A DNA stretch of 64,000 bases from Circinella umbellata. Lineage: Eukaryota > Mucoromycota > Mucoromycetes > Mucorales > Lichtheimiaceae. The stretch spans positions 225,434 to 289,433 of the forward strand of contig JAIWNF010000056.1 of assembly GCA_025093555.1 (NCBI GenBank). The letters are read 5' to 3'. A program made the translations under genes and the position numbers. The notes below the pieces were generated by a model, which did not search any database, had not been told where the DNA came from, and saw nothing but the letters and a program-made list of their open reading frames with translations. Below, in pieces: positions 36,784 through 50,573 of this stretch (position 1 is the stretch's first letter; each line of letters opens with the position of its first letter).

Positions 36784-37288
36784 TTATACTACTTCATTGA
36801 CAAGACGTTCGTAAGTAATTTTTTGATATCTTGACATTCCTTGAATAAATCGATGACCAGTCTATCATATCATATATTATTATAAGTAATTGTATATTTT
36901 ACAATCATTTTTTTTTTGTATACTTACAGGATTTCGTGCTAATCGATTAAATAATTCAACTGCATATCGTCTTACTATAGTTGAAGAATGAAAAAGACAA
37001 AGACCAAGAGGTGATAATCCACCTTGATATTGTGGAAGATAGGATAAAAACTACATATATATATATATATATATATTAGTTTGAAGATTTCTTATTATTA
37101 TTACCGTCCAATCTTACCTCAATCATAGATTTATCAGACACAATATTTTGAAGTAAAGCTTCTAAAATTGCAACAATTTCATTTTCTGGTATATTTCTTA
37201 ATGTTTTAAGTTTACAAATTTGTCGATATACATCCACTTTTTGTAAACTTGAATTTTGTATTAAAGAATTGAATCCCTGCTTAATTAT

Positions 37289-37319
<31 letters not shown>

Positions 37320-39578
37320 AGTCAATTTAATTGTATATTTATAGTTATCTTATATATATAATACCTTTTGATAATATCGATAAGAAATGGTTTGTCTCCA
37401 TCCTTCAATTCGACAAGCATAACTTGCTAATTCTTTTTGTTTAGTAATAGTATCTGTAAAAACAAAACCGTGACCTAATAATCCAGTTGGATCTAATTCT
37501 GTATCATGTGGCCAACCAATTTTTGTTTGATGATAAACATCTTCTTCATACACTGCTGCTAATCGAACAAATCGACCCACATAATCTTGAAATTTAGCAC
37601 GAACATGTGCTTCACCATAATGACCTTGTATAGCAGACATTACATCATTCATAAATTCTGTATCTGTATCACGATCTTTACTTTTATCGTCTACTTTGTT
37701 TAATGAATTGACTGTAGAAGATCGACCCAATGAAAGTGATCCAAAAGATTGTCCATCTGAATTATTGCTATCATTTGGTGAATAAGGATAAGGATTATGG
37801 GATACACCAGGACATGTTAATTCAATATCTTTACTGACAGTAATTTTACCAGTATCAATATTACATAATACATCCCACCATGCTGTATGTTCTTCATAAG
37901 TTGGATTGGTAACACCAGCAATAAAACCAGGACTAAAGAAATTAAAAATATGTCATAAAATAAGGTCAATATATAGTTATACTAATAATAAAAAAAGAAT
38001 AGAATTACCATTTCAAAAGATCATCAACACTTGTCAAATTAGTATAGGGAAATGCACGTTCTGTAAATCCACGCAATACAGTACCACATCCACTTCCTAA
38101 AGCACAAGCTGCTAAAACATAATTTGCAACTTCACCCGAGGGATGACCATATCCCAAAAAGATAATTCGTTTTTGAGTAAGTAAAGCATTTAATAATAAC
38201 ATGATGGGATGTGTATAAGATCCTGTACAGTCAAGATGTGGATGATGTGGATTGGGAGAACCAGGATGTGTAGCAGGTGGTGAAAAAGTACGTATCAAAT
38301 TAATAAGTGAAAACTTTATATATTTATATTATCGTTAGTGTTTTACTTTTAATAAATATAATTATCTCCTTCTAGTCTTTAAGTTACTAACCTCTCCCCC
38401 CCCCAATTTCTATATATACAAATACTTACATCACCCACTTCTTCATCATTGACAGTTAATGGTACTCGAATAGGTAATTTAATCCCTTCATATTCAATTT
38501 TTGTTTCAAAAAATCTTCTATCTTTTCCCAAAGAAGGTAACACTTCTCTTCCAGATGCTAAATCAATATATGTTCCACGTCGAAGTCGACTCGTTTCATC
38601 TTCTTCCTCGTTATTATTAGTATTCATATTTTCACCCCATCGAATTGAATCAGATCCAGTTGTTGAAGTAGGTGAAATAAGTTTATCTGGATCTTCCATA
38701 AACATTTCTTCAAACATTGTTTTATCATCCGATGTTCGTAAGATTTGTCGTTCATGCCATGAAAATTTTGGCATACGTGATAAATCCATTGAATTGACTG
38801 CTTTATAAAGAGATTTTAAAACTTCTTCCGAAGGATTTTCAAAATATTTTTCCATAGCTAATAATAATACTGGCTATCCATTCCCCCACGATAAAGAAGT
38901 GTAATATATGTTATCAATAAAAAAAAATCAATTTATTATTATTCATTTTTAGTTGTTGGTTTTTTTTTCTTTTTACCTTATAAATATGAAGAAATTGATG
39001 TTGTGTACAAATAGCCATTGCTTTTACATGTGCTCCTCTATAATAAATATATCCACCCAACCCCAATCCCCAAAAAATAAAAATAAAGTTATATGTATTA
39101 GTAAATAATAATAAATAAAAAGAAAAATTAAGGAGAGAAGTTGACATGTTTTTTTTTTTTTGCTAACCTGCGCGCTGTAGCGTCGTGTTTTGTACGTACT
39201 AGATTAAGAACATAAAGTAATGGTTTTTCTTCTTCAGTAGTATCTTTAGTAGTATTAGTAGTAGTAGTAATCTCTTGTTCTTTATCAAGATCTGGTATAG
39301 TTTGATTTAAACAAAAGATGGTCCAATCTTCAGCACGTAAATGAGCACCGTCAGGTAGCATGAGTTCTGATAATACACTATTTTATTATTTCGTAAAAGA
39401 GAAAGAATGAGATTAAGTAATAATAATACATTGGACCATTTTTAAATTATAATATAAAAGGAATTACTTACTGTTCATCTGTACCAGTATCATTTGGATA
39501 TTGATATTTTAACGATGCCCCTTTATCAATATCAAATTCAGCTAACAAGACATTTTCAACATGATTACTGATTGTCAT
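36784..39578 (-). CDS. AFI1: Afi1-like DENN-related polarity protein (Arf3-interacting)
   Basis: Nine minus-strand exons (39578-39472, 39377-39168, 39037-38977, 38873-38430, 38313-38009, 37932-37365, 37276-37118, 37050-36928, 36861-36784) give 684 residues. Afi1 carries an N-terminal docking domain and a SPA (stabilization of polarity axis)/DENN-like region and links Arf3/ARF6-type GTPases to cell polarity in yeast. Visible blocks: [20 protein letters not shown] at the start, [20 protein letters not shown], then [58 protein letters not shown] and [20 protein letters not shown], followed by [11 protein letters not shown]. These match the AVL9/Afi1-type DENN core. The insert around residues 165-215 is acidic and Ser-rich. 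Assignment is from memory of family motifs. Confidence 0.88.
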
Positions 39579-42500
39579 ATTGTATAGGTATATATAATAA
39601 TAATAATAATAATAATAAGAGAGAGGGAAGAGGAGTAAATAAAATAGAATAGAAACACATTTATTAATTGATAATAAAAAGGTTCGAAATCAGGAACGTA
39701 TCCAAATAAGGTAACTTCATAATTTAAAAATCCGTTCACGCGTTTATTATTGGGCCGCTTAGTGGGTTTTTAGGGTTTTTTTTTGGAGCCATGTCAACCA
39801 GTCGTTAAAAGTGCGGATGTGAAAGTTAATGTGCTATTATCATTAGCTGAAAGTGGTTAACATAAAGAAGCACCAAGCAAAACAAAAAGAGAACTTACTT
39901 TCGGTATTTGATTTATTTCAAAAATGATAACAATAAAAATACTTGTAATAAGATATATTTAAGAAAAAGGGCGTAACAATATAGTGTTCTAATTCTCTAT
40001 ATCTAATATGAGTCAACAACATCAACAATATTATTATTATTATTACTTATGGGGAGAAGTATCTAGTAAAAGAGTCAAATTGATTACATTGTCAATAAGT
40101 GCTTATTAATTACTGCTTATTTTTTCATGTATAGAGTAGCACGTAGTATAATTTCCACAATGACAAGCAAGTCCTATTAAACCATGGGTGCTTTATTTTA
40201 TATTGATTTAATTCATGTCTCAATATATAGAACAATACTATTTTCACTTTTTTCACAAATATTGGTATTATACATCATCAATCAAGGAGTAGGAAGCAAA
40301 AAAAAAAAAAAAAAGATGTCAAAGCTCCTCTACATTCGTTAATGCTCTGTGTAACAATCGGAAATCATGCTTTTATCAATATAAAGAATGTGCTCTTCTT
40401 ACTACTTAATGCTATAAGAAATATATCCAAATTGATTTCATCATCGATGGGGTGTTTATCTATTATTATTTGTGTTTTATGCTTATAGAATTATAACAAT
40501 ATCTTGAAATATAACGTCATGTCTGTCAAAAATGATTCATCTTTATTATAAAAGTGAATAAGCATTACGTGAAATATTAAACAGAGAATAAAGACCAAGT
40601 TTTATAATTCAAATGATATCTATCACTATAATAATAATAAAAGAAAAAAGAGACAACCTCTTTTTTTATTTTTTTAAATGTATGTGCTCCGATTGGTTCA
40701 TTGTTATAAAGTGCACGGACATAATGATAGATAAACTGAACAACAGTCTTTCCCTGTACACAAAAAAAAAGATAAGTAAAATGTAGAATATAAATATAGT
40801 TGCATGCACAGTCGGGGACTTTTTTTCTCTATAGTTAATGACTTTTGTCATTCTCTCTCTCTCTTTCTTTCTCTCTGTCTGGCTCTGGCTCTAACTCTGG
40901 CTCTCTCTTTTTACGGAATCAAAACACTTTGTTTGACAAAAGTGTTAAAGTTGAGATACTTCGTGGAGTCCTAACCTACAGATTATAGTTACACTCTCGT
41001 TTATTGTGGTTCTAAAAGCTATTTTAATATATTAAGGACAACAAAAAACTGATGTATATATATATATAATGAGTTAGAAATAATTAATAAATCTTTATTT
41101 TTCTCCTTCTGTTGACATAACTATAAATTAATAAATAATGAAGTCGATGATTTTTAGATAGTCCCTTAAAAGTATGAGTCAGTCTCAAAAAGTATATCAA
41201 ATCATAAATTTCGAATAAACTGTTCAGTTGATTCTACTTTGACTTCCAATGCGATACATACTCTCTGGGGTCACACTTTATTTTAGTTTATAATATTAAT
41301 TATAAATTTGTTTTCTCTAATTCTTCTATATATCTTTCTAGTTGAGCTAAACTATCTTCCTAGAAAAGGGAAGATACTACTATTAATAATAATGAAAGCT
41401 GTTTATCCAAAATAGTGGTATGGCCAATCACTTTTTTAGTCTTTTAGCTTCTTTTGTCGTCAACAAATTAATGCTCTCTTTTTTATGTATAGATAACAAA
41501 AATTAAGATATATTGTTATTACTACTACTCATTCTTGATTATATCATCTTTTAACTATTAGTTGACGCCACTAATACTATATAATATTATATAGTATTAA
41601 CTGAACGTATAATTATACTATTATTATTAATGCATTTAATGAAAGACAAAGAAGGTCACTAAGAGTGGTTATTAAAGATATTAAATATCTTTTGTTAGAA
41701 ATGAGTTAGTATTTGAACACTATGTTGACTAACTGTGAGTCTGTTATTACCATTCCTTGTTAATTATGAATCATGTTAGAGTTACGTATAGCAAAAATTG
41801 GTTGTCGCTGGCTAGAATGAACAAAAGTCTCTCCTTTTTTTTTATAAATCATAAATACAAAATAATCACAATCAAGTTACTGTCTTCTTATTTCAATTGT
41901 ACAATACAAACAGAACAATTTATCTTTCATTTAATATATATATATATATATATATTCAGTGATAAAGCTTTGTTGGCAATGGCAAATAACTACAATATGC
42001 TAAATCACTAAATAATATGTGGCAAAAGCAATAAAAAGTCTAATTTTCTTTTGTTAATAATCACTGTTTTATATTTAAATAACAAGTTAAAAACTAGCTA
42101 TACCAAATAAAAAAGAAATATGATTTTATTTATTGTTATAATTAATTTTGAGTTCATTATTTCACTTGAGGGTGTAAATCATATAACATATATACAAATA
42201 CCATTATTAATTTTATTGATTAATAACAATAATATTTTAGTAACAAACAAAACGCCCATCATCACTTACTTGTTGTTGTTCATGAAAATCATTATAATAT
42301 AAGGAACAAAACAATAATTATTTCAATTTACTAAGATTGATTATTATACATTATTTAGTTAAGTGTAATATTTTCTTTTTTCGATTTGTGACCCTTACAA
42401 GAAATAACACTATACTATTAAAAATCATATGAAAAGTTATTATGTACACTTGATTTTTCCCATCACACATTTATTAACAAAATACCATTTAAATCTTGTA

Positions 42501-44217
42501 TAAAACATACAAATGGTATAAACTTGATGATATAATATTTTTTTTTCAAAAAAAACATTTTATTAATAAAGTATAATAATATATTTTGAATGATTTGGAA
42601 AAAAGACGTGAAACTTTATTTTTCTCGATCCAAAATTGTGGTCATACAGCATATTTAGAACACACAGCACACACACGCACAAAAGCTGCATAGCTAATTC
42701 CATATATATATATCGGGATATCTAAGTATTTAATTGTACTAATAAGTTTTACATATATTAATGAAATTTATCTTAGGTGAAATGATTGAGAAGTTTTTTT
42801 TTTTTTTTTATGAAAAAAAGTTCGAATTTCTGAACAACTTTAAAAAAACCTCCTTATCACTGTTTAAAGTTTGTTGGTTAAATTACCAATGGTAACACCA
42901 ATTTTTTTGTGGCCAGAACTTTTTTTGTGTGTGTGTAATTGTGTGTTTTTATACGCACGGTGCAACAATAAGCTTCAAAAATGGTTTATATATGTAAATA
43001 TATAAAAAAGAAAGGTGCAATTAATAAATTTGAAACAAAGAGAATATATATGATTCATATTTTTTATTGATTTACATTTTTAAAAGGATGAAAAGCTCTT
43101 TTGTTGCTATGTGATGAAAATAAAATAAAAATAAAAACTTTTTTGACAGATTTTTTTGGTTTCTGGGTAACACCAAAGAACTTTTTATCATTGCTAATAA
43201 CCCAATAATTAGTGCATAATCCAATAAATGGTTTATAATAAATATATGTGCATACCAAAGAAAAAAAAACTAGTCCAAATGACTTCCTTTTAGTAAATAG
43301 AAATACTTATTAATAACATTGTGCCTATGAATGGATGTGTGTGTGTGTCTTTTTCTAAAAGATGATTGTCTAATATATAGAGCAGTTTTCTTGTACTCCC
43401 CATGATTTTTATTTATTCTCATTTTATTTGGATAAAAAGAAGTAAAAGTTTTTGATGGTTTTTTTTTCCGAGTGATTATGTTTTAAATTAATGATAGTAA
43501 TGATAATAATACCATTTAACTCTATTTATTTCATTACTATTGTGGTGGTTAATCATTAAATCACGATACGCGATTTATATGTATATAACAGAATTTTCTT
43601 TTTCGGTGTGTGAAATAAAGCTCATAAATATGTAATATAAGTAAAAAAAAAAAAAAAAAGAAGCCCAGACTTAAAACAGTAAATAATAAGAATAATGTCA
43701 AAAAAAGTAGATTGAACCGATAGGATCATGAAAGGAATCTTAAATAACAGCTCATTATAAAACTAAGATTGATTGATTAATGATACTCTTAAGGTCTTAC
43801 AAAGAAATAAAAGATTTCTTTTTTTATATATATTTATAAATGAAGTAGATCTTTATTTATTTACTATTTCGCGTGGACTTAATGTTACCTTCAAATTTTG
43901 TGTAGCATACAGAAAATAAAAAAGAATCTTATATATCATTGATTCATGGGAGGCTGGACCCTTAGGTAAGAATAAAAGAAAAAAGATGAATGAAATGGAA
44001 AAATATGAATCTTTTTGTTATAAACGAGAATTTATTTTCTTTTTCTTTTCTTTCTTTCCTTTTTTTTTTCTTTTTCCCTTTTTTTTATCTTCTATAATTC
44101 AAGATATTATCATCCAACTTTTTTTTTAGTTACGGCATAATATCTATTTAATCGAACCTTTCTTTTTTTGTTTTCTCGGTCAAACGATTTATTTTCTCAC
44201 AGTTTCAGTTATACTGA
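39579..44217. other. 4.6 kb gene-free region
   Basis: Longest stretch without a supported gene. It holds the Afi1 promoter at one end and the NoxR promoter at the other. AT-rich, with CT-rich (40852-40910) and AT microsatellites. One possible orphan exon on the minus strand at 41297-41366, after CTTTTCTAG, reads EDSLAQLERYIEELEKTNL-stop, but no partner exon was found. No tRNA, transposon ends or CRISPR-like array seen. Confidence 0.45.
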
Positions 44218-44800
44218 ATGGGCATGGAATTCAAGGTACATTCACCCGTTCCCTCAATAGAATTATCTCAATATCGACCATTGTTACAGTCTGATTTAGA
44301 GCAATGGCGAGCTGGTTGTACGTATTATGATAAAGAAGATTACGATGCAGCCTTAAGAACATTTATGGTAAGTTAATAATATATAAATTCATTCTTAATT
44401 TTTTATTTTTGAATCATAATAAAAACTCATAATTTTTGGTAAAAGAGAATAGGAGATAATGCAAGAATGCACTTTAATATCGGTTTGATTTTTAGTATTC
44501 TTCAAGATCATCGCCGTTCTGTATGTAAATAATAATAATATAAAGTTTATTTATAAGAGAGCAAAAAGAAAAAACAATAAAGAACAACTCAAAAGTCTAA
44601 TACAATAAAATAAAATAGGTAGCTGCATTTAAAAAATCATTAGAAATGGATCCATTTTTTGCCGTGGCTAGTTTTCAAAGAGGCGTATCACATTTTGGTT
44701 TAGGTGAATTAAATCAAGCTTATAAAGATTTTGATAGTGCTTATACAGTAAGTCTTTTTTAAAAGAAATCGATATTATTTAATTCGAACTTATCTAATAG

Positions 44801-44836
<36 letters not shown>

Positions 44837-46267
44837 CGTATAAATTAGAATCTTCGAGGCAATCCTATTATAAATTATCATCAACTTGGTCTTCCTTTTC
44901 GATTATATGAATGTGAAGTATTGTTTAATCGAGGAATATGTCAACTTTATCTTGGTCATATTGATGCTGGTTTAACTGATTTATACTATGCACAAAAATC
45001 AAAATTGACTGAAGAACATGAAATTATTGATCAAGCTGTACGTGATCGTGGTCGAAATTACTCTGTTTATTCTATTCCACCTGGTGTATTATTCCGTCCG
45101 TCTGAAACAAAAATGGAACAAATGCGACAATTTCAAGAATATCAAAGTAGTGGCAATCATTATTATTCAGATGAACAACCGGAAAAACGACAAAACTCAA
45201 TTCTTTTACCCCCATCCGTTCCTTGGATGCAAGAGTTAGCCAAAATGGATACATCTTATTTAGCAGTACCACAACCACAACGACCTCGACATGCATTGGA
45301 AACCACAATTCAAACTTTTGAAAAACAACGGCAAATAAAACAAGAAAGGAGACCGCCTAGTCCTGAAGAAGTAGATCCGTTCATGTATGACCCGGTTCAG
45401 CAACAACAACAACAACAACAAACATTAGCATTATTGACATCATCATCATCAACACCGTTATCATCATTTCAACAACAACAACAACAACGAGCGCCTAAAA
45501 TTCAAACGCCCAAAAAGAATACATACGATCCCGAAAATAGCTGGAAAGTTGTCGACCGACGGCCAACCCAAAAAAAGGAAGATTCTCGTTGGCTCCGTTC
45601 ACAGGATGAAAAACCAATGTCAATGCGCGCTTCCGAGTTTAATAATACATTTCCTATACCCGCTGCACAAGATAATCAAGCTGATTATACTGGTACTTTA
45701 GATACAATGAGCTACTATGGTGATGATCTGGATGAAGAACTTGATCGTGTATATGCATCTTTAAATGCTTATTTGACAACCAATAATAAAACAAAAGATC
45801 CAAATAATGTTCTAGACGAAAATAAACGTAAAGCGCCGACAATAACAACAACAGCTGCATCGCCACCTCTTGCTCCCCTTCAAGAACAACAACAACACAT
45901 CACCAATAATGATATTCATAATAATATATCATTATCAAAGAAGAAAAAGATAAACATTTACAAATATATTTCTCAACAGCCCATATCACCCGATGCCAAG
46001 ATAAAGATTAAAGTACATTATCATGACACACGTATCTTATTAGTTCCGAGTGATATCCTATTCTCTGAACTGCTGACTCGAGTTCGAGCTAAATTTAATG
46101 CATCAGAATCTTTACGATTACAATACAAGGATGAAGAAAACGTCATGGTACTCATGATAGACCAAGATGATCTAAATATGGTGCGTTATCTGAGCCGAGA
46201 ACGGAATGCTGCCATAACAAAACATCCAGTATTGGAAAAATTAGAGTTATGGTGTATTTCAGCATAA
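44218..46267 (+). CDS. NoxR/p67phox-like NADPH oxidase regulator (TPR + PB1)
   Basis: Four exons (44218-44367, 44446-44520, 44619-44747, 44849-46267) give 590 residues. NoxR/p67phox proteins bind Rac-GTP through N-terminal TPRs and switch on superoxide-producing Nox enzymes. Residues ~25-170 fit four TPR-like hairpins: WRAGCTYYDKEDYDAALRTF, ARMHFNIGLIFSILQDHRRS, AVASFQRGVSHFGLGELNQA and VLFNRGICQLYLGHIDAGLT. An activation-type segment follows (YSVYSIPPGVLFRPSETKME). After a long Gln-rich, disordered linker, residues ~503-590 form a PB1 domain (KIKIKVHYHDTRILLV; the acidic DEENVMVLMIDQDDL resembles an OPCA stretch). No SH3 domain was seen. Nox and Rac genes are not in the window. Confidence 0.88.
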
Positions 46268-46835
46268 AAAATACTTTTTTATCTATTCTTATATTTTCGC
46301 ATCCTCGTCCTTTTTTTTTTATTTAGCATTGTTATTTTTTTTTCTCTTTTTGTGTTGTATCACTTGATCGATTTCCAGCAACCCTTTTATTTTGTACAGT
46401 TTTTTTCCCATTTTATTTTTTTTTGGAAGCCTCCCTTAATCGGCAAATAAATCCATTTTTATGTTTCAATTCAACTAACAACATTAGACACCTGACAAAA
46501 GAATTTTTGTTTTTGTTTGAATATAAACGTAAAATTATCTAAAATAAGACTTTATTTTTTTAGAGGTTAAATGTAAACCCTTTCTTTTATATATATATTA
46601 TTCAATGGTAAAAATAGAATTGACACATTCTCACACATTCACAAACATACTTGGCAACGTTTTTTTTTTTTGAAACAAGACGGAACATAGAAACCGGAAT
46701 CGGGTTATAGTTAACAATGCTTTTGCATAAAAAAAAGTATAAAAAGGGTCGCTTTTTCTTTTTTTATCATCAATTCAATCCAATTACATTACAAATCCAT
46801 ACTTTTCACTCTATCTAAACAAGTAAATATCAATC
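46268..46835. promoter_or_regulatory. Promoter of the secreted-protein gene
   Basis: After the NoxR 3' flank, a clear TATA box (AAGTATAAAAAGGG, about 46735-46748) lies ~90 bases before the start codon at 46836, followed by a pyrimidine/A-rich leader with CAATTC repeats. A strong TATA is uncommon among the other promoters here and fits an inducible, highly expressed secreted product. Confidence 0.6.
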
Positions 46836-47429
46836 ATGGTTTCTACTACTCAAATTCTCTTTATTTTTGCTACTCTTTTCATAATGCTTTCTCAAGCATT
46901 GCCATTGGAAAGACGTGTTGAAAATATCAATATCAAGGTCACATCCGCATCTGAATTCTGCTCTTATCTTCCCCCTTCTCCTGGTGGAGATATTGCTTCT
47001 GCTGAAGGCAGTGCTGTACCTTTCTGCACCAAAACTCAAGCTACTGGTACTCATCAATTCCCTACTGGATTCATTAAAACGGCCCATTTCTCATCAACTT
47101 CAACTTATTCCCAAGTGACTGGTACTATTGATCGTACAAAGTATAAGTTGAGTGCTTCTGATGGTGGAGGTCAATATGACAACTTGGTAATGTTATATTT
47201 TTCTTAGAAAAAACGTCGTAATCATAATCATAATCATACTAATTATTATATATATTATTTATTGTAGAATGAAATTGGTGGTACTTGTAATGGTTATGGC
47301 CATTGGGTTAACTTGGTCGAACCAGATAGTAACATTTTTTGTATTCGTTGCTGCAAGAATTCATCTGATTGTAATCTTGGTCGTTCTGAATATGGCTGTG
47401 AACGAGTTGTTCCTGGCGATTATAGTTAA
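46836..47429 (+). CDS. Small secreted cysteine-rich protein
   Basis: Two exons (46836-47186 and 47268-47429) give 170 residues. Residues 1-22 (STTQILFIFATLFIMLSQAL core) are a signal peptide, and an RR pair just after (LERRVEN) could be a Kex2-type site. The mature part has eight cysteines, an even number suited to disulfides, and the conserved-looking blocks PPSPGGDIASAEGSAVPFCT, SASDGGGQYDN, GTCNGYGHWVNLVEPDSN, IFCIRCC and the end GCERVVPGDYS. I recall proteins with this pattern in many fungi, secreted and without known function. Effector-like or cell-wall roles are possible but unproven. Confidence 0.85.
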
Positions 47430-49244
47430 ATAACAAAAACGTTTTATCAAGAATATAATCATAGCCATTATTCTTTCTTCTTCATCTAGTTTTTTTTTAT
47501 CTGTGTATATTATTATTTAGCATTTTGTGTGTATAGCTCATTCCATTCATTCCCATCTATTATATATCTACTACCATCGTCTCTTTTTTCATCATTTATC
47601 AACAATAAATAAAGTATTTCTCTATACTACAATATATATATATATATTATTACTTGAGTACTACTTTATATCCAGTTTATTTTTTATCTAGTCTTTATAT
47701 ATATATATATATATAATAACATGTGAACAGGATAGGTTAATTTAGTTTCTGGTGAGCACAGCCCCCCCCCCTCCCACAATCTAATTTAATTTCGGTTGCT
47801 ATTATGTAAATTGTTTTTTTTCTTCAATAATGAACAATACCATTAACTTTTTTTTTATATTTATAAAAATACCTTATATATCTAAATCATTTATACGCCT
47901 TATGGACACAATTCAAACATACCTTATAAAAAACGGAAGCTTGTTTTGTAACAAAAAACAATATACATTGAATATTAAGCTAATAATAAAATACGCATAT
48001 TTTATCAATCATTAAAAAAGAAACGCACGGGACCTTTTTTTCCTGTCTAAAAGCTGATTATGTAATTGCATGAAAATGTAAAAGTTTTTTTCGGATGCAC
48101 AAAATGAATGGTAAAAAAAAAATGAATATAGCATATCTTTCATATTTATTAGTGATAAATATATTATAACCCATTCTTATGTTCGCTTCATAAAACAATT
48201 CGTCATGGTCTAGACTTTTTGTTTTTTGAGCGTGTTGATGTTAAATATAAACTATAGGGGTTATATGTATGACGTTTGAATTATGTATAGTATATAATAA
48301 AACTATATTTGTTCGAGAGGGAGAAAGATAGAAAGAACATTCAATTTTTCAATATAACGATTTATGAATGTTTATAGTCATTAAAAATGTTCATACACAT
48401 AGCTTTGAAAGAAATGCTTTTGCTTTTTTTTTTATCTGAATAGGGTTACTGTAGCTATTTTCAGGCATGAAACCTTTATTTTTTTGCCCCACATCCCCCC
48501 CCCCACATCTCCCACCCCTTTAAAATCCGAACTTTTTATCTAAACCTTTTAGAAGTGAAAATACATTCAGTAGATTGGATAACAGAAACACACTATTACA
48601 TGAAACTTGTATAATACACTAACAATCTTGTAGTAATTATGATGGAATATGTTACATGGTATATAGCTACATAATTCAGATAATGATAATTATGACGAAG
48701 ATCTTACCGGATACGTCCTATGATTTAATATTATTACGAATATAAAGAAAAATGTGGCAACATATCCCACTCTGTTTTGAAAACGTCTATTGGATAGATG
48801 GGATAACTAAACACCCTATTTTGGTCACGATTGATTTTTTTTACTGTTGCTAATCAAACCATCTTTTTCTCTCTCTCCCCACCCTTAAATCTATACTGGA
48901 TATTTGAAAGATTATATCTATTAGCATGTTAATAATGAACGAACTTTTTTTTATTGAAAACATCTAACACTATACATTCTTTTTTATCTTTTGTATACTG
49001 GTGATATTTACTTGATGATCTTGATGCTACAAAAAAAAAACAATTAAAAAGATTTATATTCTGTTATTTTTTTTTAAGTTGAATTTACTATTGCAACGGT
49101 TCTATTAACCATTCTTTTATTGGAACCAAAATGTTGATAATCTAATTGAGCTGAAATTCTTTGCATAAATAAAAAAAACTGAGTGATTTTTTTCCCTGTC
49201 AAAATAACTTTTTTTTTTGAACTTGTAATAGTGAATAAAAAAAA
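47430..49244. other. Gene-poor spacer
   Basis: About 1.8 kb with AT microsatellites (47630-47646, 47697-47715) and C runs (47761-47772, 48495-48505). On the minus strand 49168-49074 encodes MQRISAQLDYQHFGSNKRMV followed by NRTVAIVNST-stop, which looks protein-like but lies right before the WD40 start and has no partner exon. Nothing else recognised. Confidence 0.4.
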
Positions 49245-50573
49245 ATGGTTGCTTATCCAACCCATTGCGATCAATCATTAAAAGGTCATAAAGGACCTAT
49301 TAGTCAAGTTTGTTATAATAAGACAGGTCAATATTGTTTATCAGGAGGAAGGGATCGAACTGTACGATTATGGAATCCAGCAACAGGAATGGAGCTTCAT
49401 AGTTATAACGGTCATGGACGTGATGTACTTGGTGTTTCTGTGTAAGTGGAATTTAACTTTTTTTATTTCATATTATTGGAGACCTTTCTGCTTTTTCTTT
49501 TATAAAAGAAAAATATAGGAAATGAAGTAAGTTTATACTTATTTTATTATTTAGATCACCCGACAATGCAAGACTTGCAAGTTGTGGTGCTGATCGTGCT
49601 GTTATTTTATGGGATGTTGGAACAGGCGAAATCTTGAGACGATATACTGCTCATTGGGAGGTAAGTAATAAAGAGAGAATAAATTGTATTAAAATAAGGA
49701 ATATTAATTATTCTAACTATTGTAAAAAGAGAGTAAATGGTGTGGATTTTAATGAACAAGGAACAGTCCTTGTCAGTGGTTCATTTGATGCAACTATTCG
49801 TATTTGGGATTGTCGGTAAGGATTAGAAAATAAAAAAGTTAAAAGGAAAAAATAATAATAATAATAATATTTAATAATGGTATTTATCTAGATCATCTAA
49901 TTTTTCACCAATTCAAGTATTAGAAGATTGTAAAGATACGATAATGTCTATACAAGTAAAAGATGCTGAAATTATAGCTGGATCAACTGATGGAAAAGTA
50001 CGAACATATGATTTAAGGAACGGAAAGTTAGCAGAAGATTATATTGGACGTATGTAGAAATCTTTCTTTTTCTATAAAGTGCAATTTGTTTTTATAACAT
50101 AGAAATCTCATCCGAGAACTATATAGCTCCTATCACATCTGCAAGATTATCTAATGATGGAAATTGTATTCTTGTAAGCACATTGGATGATACTGTACGT
50201 CTTATGGATAAAGCCAATGGAACATTATTAAATGAGTATGTGGATTCATTTATTTATTTTTGAAATACCTTGCCTTACTTTTACCTTTTTACTTTATTCT
50301 TTTCACATGATTTAATTACTGTCATATATACATCATAGATTTAAAGGACATAAACACAAGGAATTTAAGGTGGAGTCAGTCATGTCAAATACGGATGCAT
50401 ATGCGATCAGCGGTTCCGAAAATGGTCAAATATATATTTGGGATGTACTTGAAGGAACTACAGTAAAAACCATACAATCCCAAGATACCATTGTTACATC
50501 TATCGATTATCATCCATCAGATGTTGCCATGGTTACTGCTGGCAATGATGGTGTAGTACGAGTTTGGAGTTAA
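49245..50573 (+). CDS. WD40-repeat protein, WDR83/MORG1-like
   Basis: Six exons (49245-49441, 49555-49660, 49730-49815, 49892-50049, 50103-50235, 50339-50573) give 304 residues, close to the ~315 of animal WDR83. Seven blades can be traced; clear ones end LSGGRDRTVRLWNPATG, LASCGADRAVILWDVGTG, LVSGSFDATIRIWDCR, IIAGSTDGKVRTYDLRNG, LVSTLDDTVRLMDKANG, AISGSENGQIYIWDVLEG and MVTAGNDGVVRVWS. The FKGHKHKEFKVES block is typical for WDR83. WDR83 is a scaffold for MAPK modules and is also linked to splicing complexes. Exon joins restore each WD repeat without insertions. The single-propeller length supports WDR83 over larger WD40 proteins. Confidence 0.9.
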
